Shown here in pieces: positions 45,591 to 53,286 of a stretch of 64,000 nt of DNA (the stretch's first letter is position 1; every line of letters starts with the position of its first letter). The notes under the pieces are model-generated. The model was given only the letters and a program-made list of their open reading frames with translations, had not been told where the DNA came from and did not search any database. The position numbers were made by a program, and so were the translations under genes. The DNA is from Neptunicoccus cionae. GTDB lineage: Bacteria > Pseudomonadota > Alphaproteobacteria > Rhodobacterales > Rhodobacteraceae. The stretch spans positions 310,001 through 374,000 of the forward strand of contig NZ_PKOJ01000003.1 in NCBI RefSeq assembly GCF_002860325.1. The letters run 5' to 3'.

Positions 45591-45661
45591 TCCTGCTGGA
45601 AGCGACACAGGAAATGCGCCAGAGTTTGCAGCAGAAGCCAGAAATCAAGGAGTGGCATTTC

Positions 45662-46735
45662 ATGGTACATCTCTGGGTCCGCGCAGAACAGCGCCCCGCC
45701 GAACAGCGCGTTGGCATCACACCGGAAGGCGTAAGCGCCCTACTGGCCGCAGGCTTCAAAGTCACGGTCGAGGACTCCGCCGCGCGCGCCATTCCGATCA
45801 GCGCATACCAAACCACAGGCTGTGATATTGCAGCGGCTGGTGACTGGCAGGAAGCACCCGACGATGTAATCGTTTTCGGACTGAAGGAACTGGATCCGAA
45901 CGGCCCGAACCTGCGCCACCGGCATATCATGTTCGGCCACGCCTATAAGGGGCAGGCGGACGGGCCGGACCTGCTGCGCCGGTTCAAGAACGGCGGCGGG
46001 GCGCTTTACGATCTGGAATACCTGACCGAACCGTCGGGGCGCCGCGTTGCGGCTTTCGGGTATTGGGCCGGTTTTGCAGGCGCTGCGGTCGGGATGAAAG
46101 TCTGGGCGGCGCAGCAGGCTGGCCCTATTCCCGGTCCGGAACGTATCGGGGTCTATCCGGGGCGCGATGCCCTGGTGTCAGAATTACAAAGCGAACTGGA
46201 TCATGCCGTGTCCGGCGGGGCCAGTCAGCCCGATGTGATCGTTATCGGCGCGCTCGGACGGGTGGGCAGCGGCGCATGTGATCTGGCGGCAGCCCTTGGC
46301 CTGACGGTTACGAAATGGGATATGGCGGAAACGGCACATGGTGGCCCTTTCCCCGAGATCCTGAACCATACGCTGTTTGTGAATTGCATACTTGCCAGTC
46401 CGGGTGTTCCGGTATTCGTTCCTGAAACTACCCCTGACGCGCCTCGCAAGCTGACCGTGATTGCCGATGTCAGTTGCGATCCGAATTCGCCATACAACCC
46501 GATCCCGATCTACGAAGAATCCTCCACCTTTGACGCGCCGGTCACACGGGTGACTCAAGGCCCGCCGCCACTGGATGTGACCGCAATCGACAACCTGCCT
46601 TCCATGCTTCCAGTAGAAAGCTCGCAAGATTACGCTGCCCAGCTCTTACCGTCGCTTTTGACGCTGAACAGAATGGACAGTGGCGTCTGGGCCCGCGCAC
46701 GGCAGCTGTTCGACACCCACGTCGCACAGGTCTAG
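45662..46735 (+). CDS. Saccharopine dehydrogenase (L-lysine-forming type, LYS1-like)
   Basis: A 357-residue NAD-dependent dehydrogenase of the alanine dehydrogenase/LYS1 fold, related to the fungal enzyme that interconverts saccharopine and lysine plus 2-oxoglutarate. The N-terminus WVRAEQRPAEQRVGITPEGVSALLAAGF has the conserved Arg and Glu, GHAYKGQ carries the catalytic Lys-His region, and VIVIGALGRVGSGACDLA is the Rossmann loop. AGGAG lies 11 bases before the ATG at 45662. It converges with the SDR gene, stops overlapping by four bases. Whether it works in lysine breakdown is inferred. Confidence 0.85.
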   Translation: MVHLWVRAEQRPAEQRVGITPEGVSALLAAGFKVTVEDSAARAIPISAYQTTGCDIAAAGDWQEAPDDVIVFGLKELDPNGPNLRHRHIMFGHAYKGQADGPDLLRRFKNGGGALYDLEYLTEPSGRRVAAFGYWAGFAGAAVGMKVWAAQQAGPIPGPERIGVYPGRDALVSELQSELDHAVSGGASQPDVIVIGALGRVGSGACDLAAALGLTVTKWDMAETAHGGPFPEILNHTLFVNCILASPGVPVFVPETTPDAPRKLTVIADVSCDPNSPYNPIPIYEESSTFDAPVTRVTQGPPPLDVTAIDNLPSMLPVESSQDYAAQLLPSLLTLNRMDSGVWARARQLFDTHVAQV

Positions 46736-47463
46736 CCCTTGCCGAACAGCCGGTAATATAGCGGCGCAGGCAGAAAGTTTGCGCCGCGAAACAACCATGA
46801 AAACACCCTTGGGAAATTGGTCTGGAACCGGCGCGATTGCATGGCGGCAACCACGTGGTCAGCGGCCTGTTCCGGCCCCATTACAAAGGGCATCTCAAAG
46901 TCGTTCTTGTCGGTCAGACGGGTCTTGATAAAGCCCGGATTAACCAGTTGCACCTTAACATTCGTTCTGACGGTCTCGGCGTGCAGGTTCTCTGCCAGAT
47001 GCATTACGGCGGCCTTGCTGGCCCCGTAGCCGATGGCACCGGGAAGGCCGCGAAATCCTGACAGACTGCCGATCAGCACCACATGGCCGCGGTCCTGTGC
47101 AATCATCTGTGGCACGACAGCCCCGATCACCCGCGCAGCCCCCGTGAAGTTAATGTCACACATGGCCTCAACCGCTTCACCGTCCCAGTCTGCCGCGCCC
47201 ATCGGCCAGTACACGCCGGCCAGAAACACCAACCCGTCTATCGGGCCAATTTCACTCGCGACACGACGCACCTCTTCCAGATTGCGCACATCGAGCGGAT
47301 GAACCGAGGAGGCGGACGGCAGGCTGTCAGACAATTCATTCAGCCGTTCCTTGCTACGGGCGCTCAATACCAGCTCCACGCCCAGTGCTGAAAGTTTTTC
47401 TGCCACAGCGCGGCCCAATCCTTCGGAGGCACCAACCAGCCAGTATTTCTGCCCCGCCTGCAT
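46732..47463 (-). CDS. Short-chain dehydrogenase/reductase
   Basis: A 243-residue classical SDR. The cofactor loop is VGASEGLGRAVAEKL, and the active site is Ser in IGSLSGFRG, Tyr in GYGASKAAV and Lys four residues later. Its ATG shares one base with the DUF3833 stop (TGATG). It is the last gene of the six-gene RpoE-linked operon. In conserved versions of this cluster the SDR accompanies FAD oxidoreductase and DUF1365 genes tied to membrane-lipid modification. Substrate unknown. Confidence 0.88.
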   Translation of the reverse strand: MQAGQKYWLVGASEGLGRAVAEKLSALGVELVLSARSKERLNELSDSLPSASSVHPLDVRNLEEVRRVASEIGPIDGLVFLAGVYWPMGAADWDGEAVEAMCDINFTGAARVIGAVVPQMIAQDRGHVVLIGSLSGFRGLPGAIGYGASKAAVMHLAENLHAETVRTNVKVQLVNPGFIKTRLTDKNDFEMPFVMGPEQAADHVVAAMQSRRFQTNFPRVFSWLFRGANFLPAPLYYRLFGKG

Positions 47464-48023
47464 CAGACAGGCTCCGGTCGGATGGTTGCAACCAGTTCTG
47501 CAACCTTCACCCCGAACTTGCGCATCTGGCTGCGGTTCACCAGTGATCCGTTGTCCAGAAGATAGATCCAATCGGTGACATCAAGCTCGTGGCCACCGGC
47601 GCTTTCAGTCAATTTGATACGGTATTGCAACCGAATAGCCGATCCCATCTGCACCCCCTCCCCCGTGCCAATGACATCGGGCGCTGTTGCCTTGAAAGTG
47701 CCGTCATTTGCGCTGGTTAAATGCCACTCGCGCCGCTGCTCAGTACCGCTGTCATAGCGAAAATCCTCAACCAGCGTGCCGGTGTTCCCCTGCCAGCTGC
47801 CATGCATCCGTGCAGTAAAACGGGAGGACACGCGGCCGAAGGGGCCATATAGCACGCCATCGCACGACATAGGGCCGTTCAGGTGACGGCGGATGTCAAA
47901 CACGGGTCCGTCTTTCGCATAATCCTGCGGGCGTTGCGCTTGAAAACCGGTGAACCGTTCCTTCAGCCAGCACAAAAGTAAAATCAGGCCAGCACCCAGT
48001 ATGAACAGGATCAGATCAGGCAT
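47463..48023 (-). CDS. DUF3833 family protein
   Basis: A 186-residue protein with one N-terminal membrane helix (LILFILGAGLILLLCWL). The rest is a lipocalin-like beta-rich domain: HLNGPMSCDGVLYGPFGRVSSRF, SGTEQRREWHLT and VTDWIYLLDNGSLVNRSQMRKFGVKVAEL (about residues 149-177). It overlaps the MFS stop by eight bases. DUF3833 proteins are usually encoded in this same oxidoreductase-DUF1365 cluster; the function is unknown but lipid handling at the membrane is plausible. Confidence 0.85.
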   Translation of the reverse strand: MPDLILFILGAGLILLLCWLKERFTGFQAQRPQDYAKDGPVFDIRRHLNGPMSCDGVLYGPFGRVSSRFTARMHGSWQGNTGTLVEDFRYDSGTEQRREWHLTSANDGTFKATAPDVIGTGEGVQMGSAIRLQYRIKLTESAGGHELDVTDWIYLLDNGSLVNRSQMRKFGVKVAELVATIRPEPV

Positions 48024-49263
48024 GACAACTCTCCTCTATCGGGGTCCAGTACAGGACGGCCAGAGCAATGGATTTCAATACAGACGGGACTGCCGCATAG
48101 GTCAGGGTCAACATCCAGAGCACCTGCGGCGGATTCGGCTGGACAGTGGAAAAACCGGAGTGATCCAGCAACGGAAGTACAGTTGCAGCAGCAATCGCAA
48201 GGGTCAGCTTGGCACAGAAATTCCACAGACCAAAGGCTTGGCCTCCGGCGCCGTGAACCCGCTCCACCCGTGCGGAAAACAGAGCCGGTAGCAGAGTCAT
48301 ATCCGCGCCCAGCGCCGCGCCGGAGGCCAGACACACCAAAGCAAACGGCCAGACATCCCCTTGCCCCAGTGTGATTGCAAAGCTGAAGGCAACGATCGAC
48401 AGCCCCATGCCGGCAAGCAGCGTCCAGCGCACCCCGCGCCGTGCTGCAATCCGCGCCCAGAAGGGAACGGAAACGGCCGCAGCGACAAAAAATACAAGAA
48501 GAAGCGGTCCGGCCGCGGTTTCATGGCCAAGGCGGTATTCCACAAAGAACAGGAACAGACTGGCGCTAACCGCTGCGGGAGCAGCATTCAACAGGCCCAC
48601 CAGCAGCAACCGGCGTAGGACGGGATCTGCCAGCAAGGCAGCAATACTGCCGCGTTCCGGCCGCCGTGCCTGGACCTGCCATTCGCTGCGCATCAAGGCA
48701 GCACCCGCCGCCGCCGCGATTGAAAAAACAAACGCAAACAAGGCCAACGGGGCGCTAAAACCCGCGTAGAGGAATAGGGTCGGCAGGATGGCTGCAAGAC
48801 AAATCCCCGCCAGACTGCCGCTTTCACGCCAGCCCGCCAGTCGCAAATGCCCTTCCGGCCCGAGCGTATTACCTTTTGTAATTCCGCGCGCGTAAAACAG
48901 AACCGACAGGGCGCTGAAAGCAGTGAAAAGCACCGCCAGACACATGACGAACCAGAGCAGCGGGTCAATCGGTGCGGTCACAGCGAACAAGCCGACCATC
49001 GCCAACGCCAGCAACGCAGTCATTCCTCCCGCAAACAGGCCACGCCAAGCCCCCAGATGGTCAACCACCCATCCCAAAACGGGATCCTGTGCGAAATCCA
49101 GCACCCGCAGCCCCAAAAGCGCAACACCGATCGCTGACAGGCTAAGGTCATAGCGGTCCACATAGAATTTCGGCGCATGGATATAAAGCGGCAGTCCCGC
49201 CGCAGCGAGAACGCTTGCAAAGGCAGTATAGCGGTGCAGACCAAGACGGATGCCACGCTCCAT
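48016..49263 (-). CDS. MFS transporter (MelB/GPH-like)
   Basis: A 415-residue 12-helix transporter of the MFS_2 type. The first segment YTAFASVLAAAGLPLYIHAPKFY and the loop LRVLDFAQDPVLGWVVDHLGAWRG contain the acidic residues of the cation-binding site of MelB relatives. Within a lipid-modification cluster it may move a lipid or lipid precursor (as the lysophosphatidylcholine carrier MFSD2A does) rather than a sugar. It is coupled at both ends to its neighbours. Confidence 0.85.
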   Translation of the reverse strand: MERGIRLGLHRYTAFASVLAAAGLPLYIHAPKFYVDRYDLSLSAIGVALLGLRVLDFAQDPVLGWVVDHLGAWRGLFAGGMTALLALAMVGLFAVTAPIDPLLWFVMCLAVLFTAFSALSVLFYARGITKGNTLGPEGHLRLAGWRESGSLAGICLAAILPTLFLYAGFSAPLALFAFVFSIAAAAGAALMRSEWQVQARRPERGSIAALLADPVLRRLLLVGLLNAAPAAVSASLFLFFVEYRLGHETAAGPLLLVFFVAAAVSVPFWARIAARRGVRWTLLAGMGLSIVAFSFAITLGQGDVWPFALVCLASGAALGADMTLLPALFSARVERVHGAGGQAFGLWNFCAKLTLAIAAATVLPLLDHSGFSTVQPNPPQVLWMLTLTYAAVPSVLKSIALAVLYWTPIEESCHA

Positions 49264-49812
49264 TCAGCTTTGCCCCTTCAATCTGGAGGCCGCCCGCGCA
49301 TCCCGCGAGGTCGGCGCAAGCCAGATACCAAAAAACCGGTCCCGCAGGCGCGGATAGGCCAGCGTGCAGGTCTTGCGCCCGTTGACGAACAGGCTGGCGC
49401 GATCCGGACCATGAGAGACCCCCGTAACCCGCACGCCCGTGTCCACATCCACAAGGCAGTTGCGGAGCCGCTGTTCAAATGCGCCGTGATCAGAAACGCG
49501 GCCCCCTTCTACCCTGACGATTTCCTTGATCGTCGTTCGTGCCAGCAGTTCGGCGCTGAACGGATAGGCATAGCGCAGGCTCAGTGCGAAAGGCTCCCGC
49601 TGGTCGAATGTCCCTGCAGATGCCGTCCAAAGTTCTGCATCATAGAGTTTCCTCCCCCATAGGCGCGCGCTGGCCATTCCTTTCAGCGACGCAGCACCTA
49701 GCGATCGGGCGACCTCCCCCGGTGCAGATTGCGCCACCGCCTGCCCCGTGTTCAGCGAACCAAGAACAACGGCAATCAGAAAGGATGCAACAGCAATGCT
49801 TGGAAAGCTCAT
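49264..49812 (-). CDS. Chalcone isomerase-like protein, exported
   Basis: A 182-residue protein with a signal peptide (SIAVASFLIAVVLGSLNTGQAVAQ). The mature part fits the bacterial chalcone-isomerase-like family: GMASARLWGRKLYDAELWT, then ALSLRYAYPFSAELLARTTIKEI. In plants the same fold includes fatty-acid-binding proteins, so periplasmic fatty-acid binding is an attractive inferred role. ATG 49812 overlaps the DUF1365 stop by four bases (ATGA). Confidence 0.82.
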   Translation of the reverse strand: MSFPSIAVASFLIAVVLGSLNTGQAVAQSAPGEVARSLGAASLKGMASARLWGRKLYDAELWTASAGTFDQREPFALSLRYAYPFSAELLARTTIKEIVRVEGGRVSDHGAFEQRLRNCLVDVDTGVRVTGVSHGPDRASLFVNGRKTCTLAYPRLRDRFFGIWLAPTSRDARAASRLKGQS

Positions 49813-50573
49813 GACGAAACCTCCTGCTCCGGCGGTTCCGGCCTGTTGCGAAAACCCGCCCCCTTCCACCAGAGCCGCAGTGCCTGCCAATATATCAGGC
49901 CTAGCACCCGTAAGGAGCCAAAGGGACGCGCCACCGCCATGCCAAGGATAGAGCGGTTGGAAAGAGGCCGCCGCTTGCCGTGGAAAGTGGCGATCACCCC
50001 GCTTTCCTTGCTGCGGAAATCAATCACGATACCGATATGCCGGTCTGTCACATCAAAGCGGAAACTGTATTCACCGCTAACCGGCTGGAATGGCGACACA
50101 TGAAATATCTTGCGGGCTGTCAGCCGGTCCGTGGGCAGGATCGGCGCCAGATCACTGTGATGGCACAGATAGGAATGACGGTCCCCGTAGGTGTTGTTTA
50201 CCTCGGCAATTACAACACGCAGGGTATCTTGGGCATCAAACACCAGCCAGAAACTGACCGGATTGAAGACATGACCGAAAATACGCGGCTGGGCCAGCAA
50301 CAGGATTTTCCCGTTACACCGCGCGTCCATGCCCTGTGCGACAAGTATCCCGCGCACCCATTCAACACCCTGCCCCGCACCGCGCGCGCCGCCGTGATCT
50401 ATATCGTGGATGGCCGTCAGGTTGGCGCGGTTGCGCGAAAACAGAAACGGTTTGGGGGCATCCCCGGACAGATCCGACAACACATAATCCACACGGTAGC
50501 GGAAGGCGTTTTTCACCGCCCCGTGCCGCCCGTGATAGGTGGTTGCGCAGATATGTTCGGGGGTTACGCCCAT
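49809..50573 (-). CDS. DUF1365 family protein
   Basis: A 254-residue protein. The conserved core is FGHVFNPVSFWLVFD (residues about 99-113), then VIAEVNNTYGDRHSY and KIFHVSPFQPVSGEYSF. DUF1365 proteins accompany cyclopropane fatty-acid synthase-like methyltransferases and FAD oxidoreductases; from memory, related genes in Rhodobacter sphaeroides are RpoE targets that affect unsaturated fatty-acid chemistry. It overlaps the FAD oxidoreductase stop by ten bases. Confidence 0.88.
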   Translation of the reverse strand: MGVTPEHICATTYHGRHGAVKNAFRYRVDYVLSDLSGDAPKPFLFSRNRANLTAIHDIDHGGARGAGQGVEWVRGILVAQGMDARCNGKILLLAQPRIFGHVFNPVSFWLVFDAQDTLRVVIAEVNNTYGDRHSYLCHHSDLAPILPTDRLTARKIFHVSPFQPVSGEYSFRFDVTDRHIGIVIDFRSKESGVIATFHGKRRPLSNRSILGMAVARPFGSLRVLGLIYWQALRLWWKGAGFRNRPEPPEQEVSS

Positions 50574-51850
50574 TGCGGGATCAGTTTCATATGATCGGCT
50601 ACATCCACTGCGCTGGAATACCCGTCTTCATGAAAGCCGTTGCGCAAATAGGCACCGCAGAACCAAGTATTGTTCAATCCTTGCAACGCCTTAATCCTGC
50701 TTTGCGCCGCCAGCGCCGCGCGGTCGAACACCGGATGCATGAAGCTGGTCTCCTCATAGATCAATTCTTCACGGATCGTGCTGGTCGGGTTCAGAGAACT
50801 GAGCAGCAGATCGTCATGGGGAATGGATTGCAGGGTGTTCATCCAGTAGGTGATACCCACGGGATCAGAGGTGTTCTGCCGCGCTGTCGTATAGGTCCAA
50901 CTGGCCCAGCAGGATTTGCGCTTGGGCATGATTGACGGATCCGCGTGCAGCACCGCACGGTTGCGCTGGTAGCCGATCGCGCCCAGTGTAGAGGTTTCTT
51001 CCGGCGTGGGATCGGCGAGCATCGCCAGCGCCTGATCCGAATGGCAGGCAAAAACCACACGGTCGAATTGCTCCCATGTGCCACCTTCAAGACGAACCTC
51101 TGCGCCGGCACTATTGCGCCGCACTGCCACAACATTGGCACCGGTGCGAATTTCGCAGCCATGCCTGCGCATCGCCAGTTCAAGCCTGCGAACGTATTCA
51201 ACAGAGCCGCCGTTCACTGTATACCACTGATGCTGGCCATAGATATTCAGCAGGTTGTGGTTCTGGAAAAATCGCGTCAGCGCCTGTGCCGGAAAGGATA
51301 ACATCTGTTCCAGCGGGGTTGACCAAATCGCGCCCGAAAACGGTAGCAGATAATACTTCTGGAACCACTCGCCCATCCGCAACCGGCGCATCAGCTCTCC
51401 CAGTGTCAGATCGGGATCTGCGGCCATATCAACGGCCTTGGCATTGAACCTCAGGATATCCACCAGCATTCCCAGAAACAGGGGATTCACGATATTCCGC
51501 TTTTGCGCAAACAGAGCAGCAAGATCGTTCAGGGCGTATTCGATCCGACCATCATCCGCAGACACGCCAAAGCTCATATCGCTTTTGATAACGGGTACAT
51601 CCAATTCGTCGAACAGGCCGGTCAACCGCGGATAATTCGCATAATTAAACACGATAAATCCTGTATCTACTGGCTGGTCCCCGTTCTTACCCGCTGTCAC
51701 TGTGCGGGCATGCCCGCCAAGCCGCTTTTCCGTTTCCATCAAGGTCACGTTATTGGTCTTGGACAACAGGTGCGCCGCACCCATTCCGGAAATACCCGCA
51801 CCTATAACAGCGATCTTGGCCGGAGCAGCGGGGGCAAATTCAAATGGCAT
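50564..51850 (-). CDS. FAD-dependent amine-oxidase-like oxidoreductase
   Basis: A 428-residue flavoprotein. The N-terminal dinucleotide loop is IAVIGAGISGMGAAHLL, with ETEKRLGGHARTV as the second FAD contact. The middle resembles phytoene-desaturase/amine-oxidase proteins (LPFSGAIWSTPLEQML), and the C-terminus closes the FAD site (TWFCGAYLRNGFHEDG). It is the first gene of the six-gene operon. AAGGAA lies 6 bases before the ATG, and an RpoE-type promoter lies 27-56 bases upstream. A role in desaturating or oxidising membrane acyl chains is inferred from the cluster. Confidence 0.9.
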   Translation of the reverse strand: MPFEFAPAAPAKIAVIGAGISGMGAAHLLSKTNNVTLMETEKRLGGHARTVTAGKNGDQPVDTGFIVFNYANYPRLTGLFDELDVPVIKSDMSFGVSADDGRIEYALNDLAALFAQKRNIVNPLFLGMLVDILRFNAKAVDMAADPDLTLGELMRRLRMGEWFQKYYLLPFSGAIWSTPLEQMLSFPAQALTRFFQNHNLLNIYGQHQWYTVNGGSVEYVRRLELAMRRHGCEIRTGANVVAVRRNSAGAEVRLEGGTWEQFDRVVFACHSDQALAMLADPTPEETSTLGAIGYQRNRAVLHADPSIMPKRKSCWASWTYTTARQNTSDPVGITYWMNTLQSIPHDDLLLSSLNPTSTIREELIYEETSFMHPVFDRAALAAQSRIKALQGLNNTWFCGAYLRNGFHEDGYSSAVDVADHMKLIPQWA

Positions 51851-51876
51851 TGGAATTCCTTACTTGAGGTGTACAG

Positions 51877-51906
51877 TCCATACGCCACGCCAATCCGATT
51901 GGATCA
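51877..51906 (-). promoter_or_regulatory. RpoE-type promoter of the FAD oxidoreductase operon
   Basis: On the minus strand, -35 TGATCC (51906-51901), an 18-base spacer and -10 TATGGA (51882-51877). The form matches the TGATC(C)-N18-TA consensus known for Rhodobacter RpoE. It implies a leader of about 20 bases. Confidence 0.8.
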
Positions 51907-51939
51907 CATTAACCACGCTCTAATTTATTTTTTCTACCA

Positions 51940-51969
51940 TGATCCAACTGTATTTGGCGCGCGTATAGA
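51940..51969 (+). promoter_or_regulatory. RpoE-type promoter of rpoE-chrR
   Basis: -35 TGATCC (51940-51945), an 18-base spacer and -10 TATAGA (51964-51969), the same architecture as the divergent promoter. It indicates autoregulation and a leader of about 95 bases. Confidence 0.8.
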
Positions 51970-52069
51970 GTTCATGATAGATGCTGTACCACTGTTGAAA
52001 GAAAACGACCTGTCTCGAAAGTATAGTCCAAGGGCTATTTCGGGTAGTTTGTCGAAGCGAAGGTTGAAG

Positions 52070-52639
52070 ATGGGCCCTACTGAGCAGCCGCGCAGTCAAG
52101 GTAAAGATTGGAATGCGCAGATATTGCGCGTTCGCAATCACCGTGACGAAGCCGCTTTTGCTGCCCTGTTCAGCCATTTCGCGCCCCGCATCAAAGGGTT
52201 CCTGATCAAATCGGGGGCCAGTGGTACGATGGCCGAAGAATGTGCACAGGAGACCATGATCACCCTGTGGCACAAAGCCCATTTGTTTGATCCCTCCCGC
52301 GCGTCGGCGGCCACGTGGATTTTTACAATTGCGCGGAACAAGAAAATCGACGCCTTCCGCCGGGCGGCACGGCCCGAACCCGAAGACCTTCCCTGGGGAC
52401 CGGAACCCGAACCCGAAGCAGCGGATGCGCTGGCGCTCAGTCAGGAAACCGAACATCTGGCAACAGCACTAAATGCCTTGCCCGAAAAACAAAGAGATAT
52501 TGTGAAACGTGCCTATTACGGCGATTTGACCCATTCGGAACTGGCAGAAGAAACCGGCCTTCCGCTTGGCACGATCAAGTCCCGCATTAGGCTGGCGCTG
52601 GATCGCCTGCGCCAGACACTGAACGAGCCTGTGAAATGA
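52070..52639 (+). CDS. rpoE: ECF RNA polymerase sigma factor RpoE (ECF11-like)
   Basis: A 189-residue ECF sigma. Region 2 spans about residues 25-90 (FAALFSHFAPRIKGFL, EECAQETMITLWHKA, ATWIFTIARNKKIDAFRR) and region 4 about 125-185 (ALNALPEKQRDIVKRAYYGDLTHSELAEETGLPLGTIKSRIRLALDRLR). The frame stays open far upstream, but the ATG at 52070 follows an AAGG site and lies downstream of the RpoE promoter; the first upstream ATG (51974) is at the expected transcription start. It is coupled to chrR by a four-base overlap. In relatives it is the singlet-oxygen sigma factor. Confidence 0.94.
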   Translation: MGPTEQPRSQGKDWNAQILRVRNHRDEAAFAALFSHFAPRIKGFLIKSGASGTMAEECAQETMITLWHKAHLFDPSRASAATWIFTIARNKKIDAFRRAARPEPEDLPWGPEPEPEAADALALSQETEHLATALNALPEKQRDIVKRAYYGDLTHSELAEETGLPLGTIKSRIRLALDRLRQTLNEPVK

Positions 52640-53286
52640 CTGTAAAACACCTTTTAAACGAACAACTGCTTATGGGATATGCCGCCGGCATCCTCCCCGA
52701 AGCGTTTGACCTTGTTGTCGCTTCCCATCTGAGCCTATCAGATGAGAGCCGCGCTATGCTGGGCGGTTACGAGGCCGTAGGCGGCGTGGTGATGGAAGAA
52801 ACAGAATCTGTCGAGATGGGCGCTCATGCGCTGGAGTCCGTAATGGCGCGGATCAAGTCTGGCAAAGAAATCACCGAGAAACCCGCTGTAAGAGCCACCA
52901 GACCCGGTGTCTTGCCCGAACCCTTGCAGGAATATGTGGGCGGCGACGTAGATAAAATCAAATGGCGCCCGCTGGGTGGCGGCGTAAAGCAGGCGATCCT
53001 GCCAACTTCTGGCAAGGCGCAGGCCCGCCTTCTGCTGATCCCTGCGGGCGTGGCCGTGCCCGATCACGGGCATCGCGGCACCGAACTGACGCTGGTGCTG
53101 CAAGGGTCTTTTTCTGACGAAGTGGATCGTTTTTCCCGTGGCGACATTGAAATCGCGGATGAGGATCTGAACCACCAGCCCGTTGCCGGCCCTGAAGCGG
53201 ATTGCATCTGCCTTGCTGCCACTGACGCGCCTTTGCGGTTTAACAGCCTGATCCCGCGCCTGCTCCAGCCGATCTTTCGTATTTAA
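52636..53286 (+). CDS. chrR: ChrR-family anti-sigma factor lacking the zinc-binding CxxC
   Basis: A 216-residue two-domain anti-sigma factor. The N-terminal anti-sigma domain (residues about 1-85) aligns with R. sphaeroides ChrR but reads SHLSLSDESRAM: His31 is kept while Cys35 and Cys38 are both Ser (codons TCA and AGC). The C-terminal cupin domain (about 105-200) keeps its metal ligands His144, His146 and Glu150 (DHGHRGTE) and His180 (DLNHQP), and the cysteines Cys190 and Cys192 (DCICLAAT). It should hold RpoE inactive until singlet oxygen appears, but perhaps without the structural zinc. It overlaps rpoE, and its stop overlaps the convergent DUF3422 gene. Confidence 0.93.
   Translation: MTVKHLLNEQLLMGYAAGILPEAFDLVVASHLSLSDESRAMLGGYEAVGGVVMEETESVEMGAHALESVMARIKSGKEITEKPAVRATRPGVLPEPLQEYVGGDVDKIKWRPLGGGVKQAILPTSGKAQARLLLIPAGVAVPDHGHRGTELTLVLQGSFSDEVDRFSRGDIEIADEDLNHQPVAGPEADCICLAATDAPLRFNSLIPRLLQPIFRI

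Noticed and set aside
45550-45600. Possible tRNA or tRNA remnant
   Set aside because: The stems do not form a cloverleaf: no acceptor stem, T-loop (TTCRANYC) or anticodon arm could be found. The paired bases are explained by the 14-bp palindrome.
51503-52069. N-terminal extension of RpoE
   Set aside because: The frame is open to 51503 but it crosses the divergent FAD oxidoreductase gene and the RpoE promoter. The ATG at 52070 gives the normal ECF length with a ribosome site.
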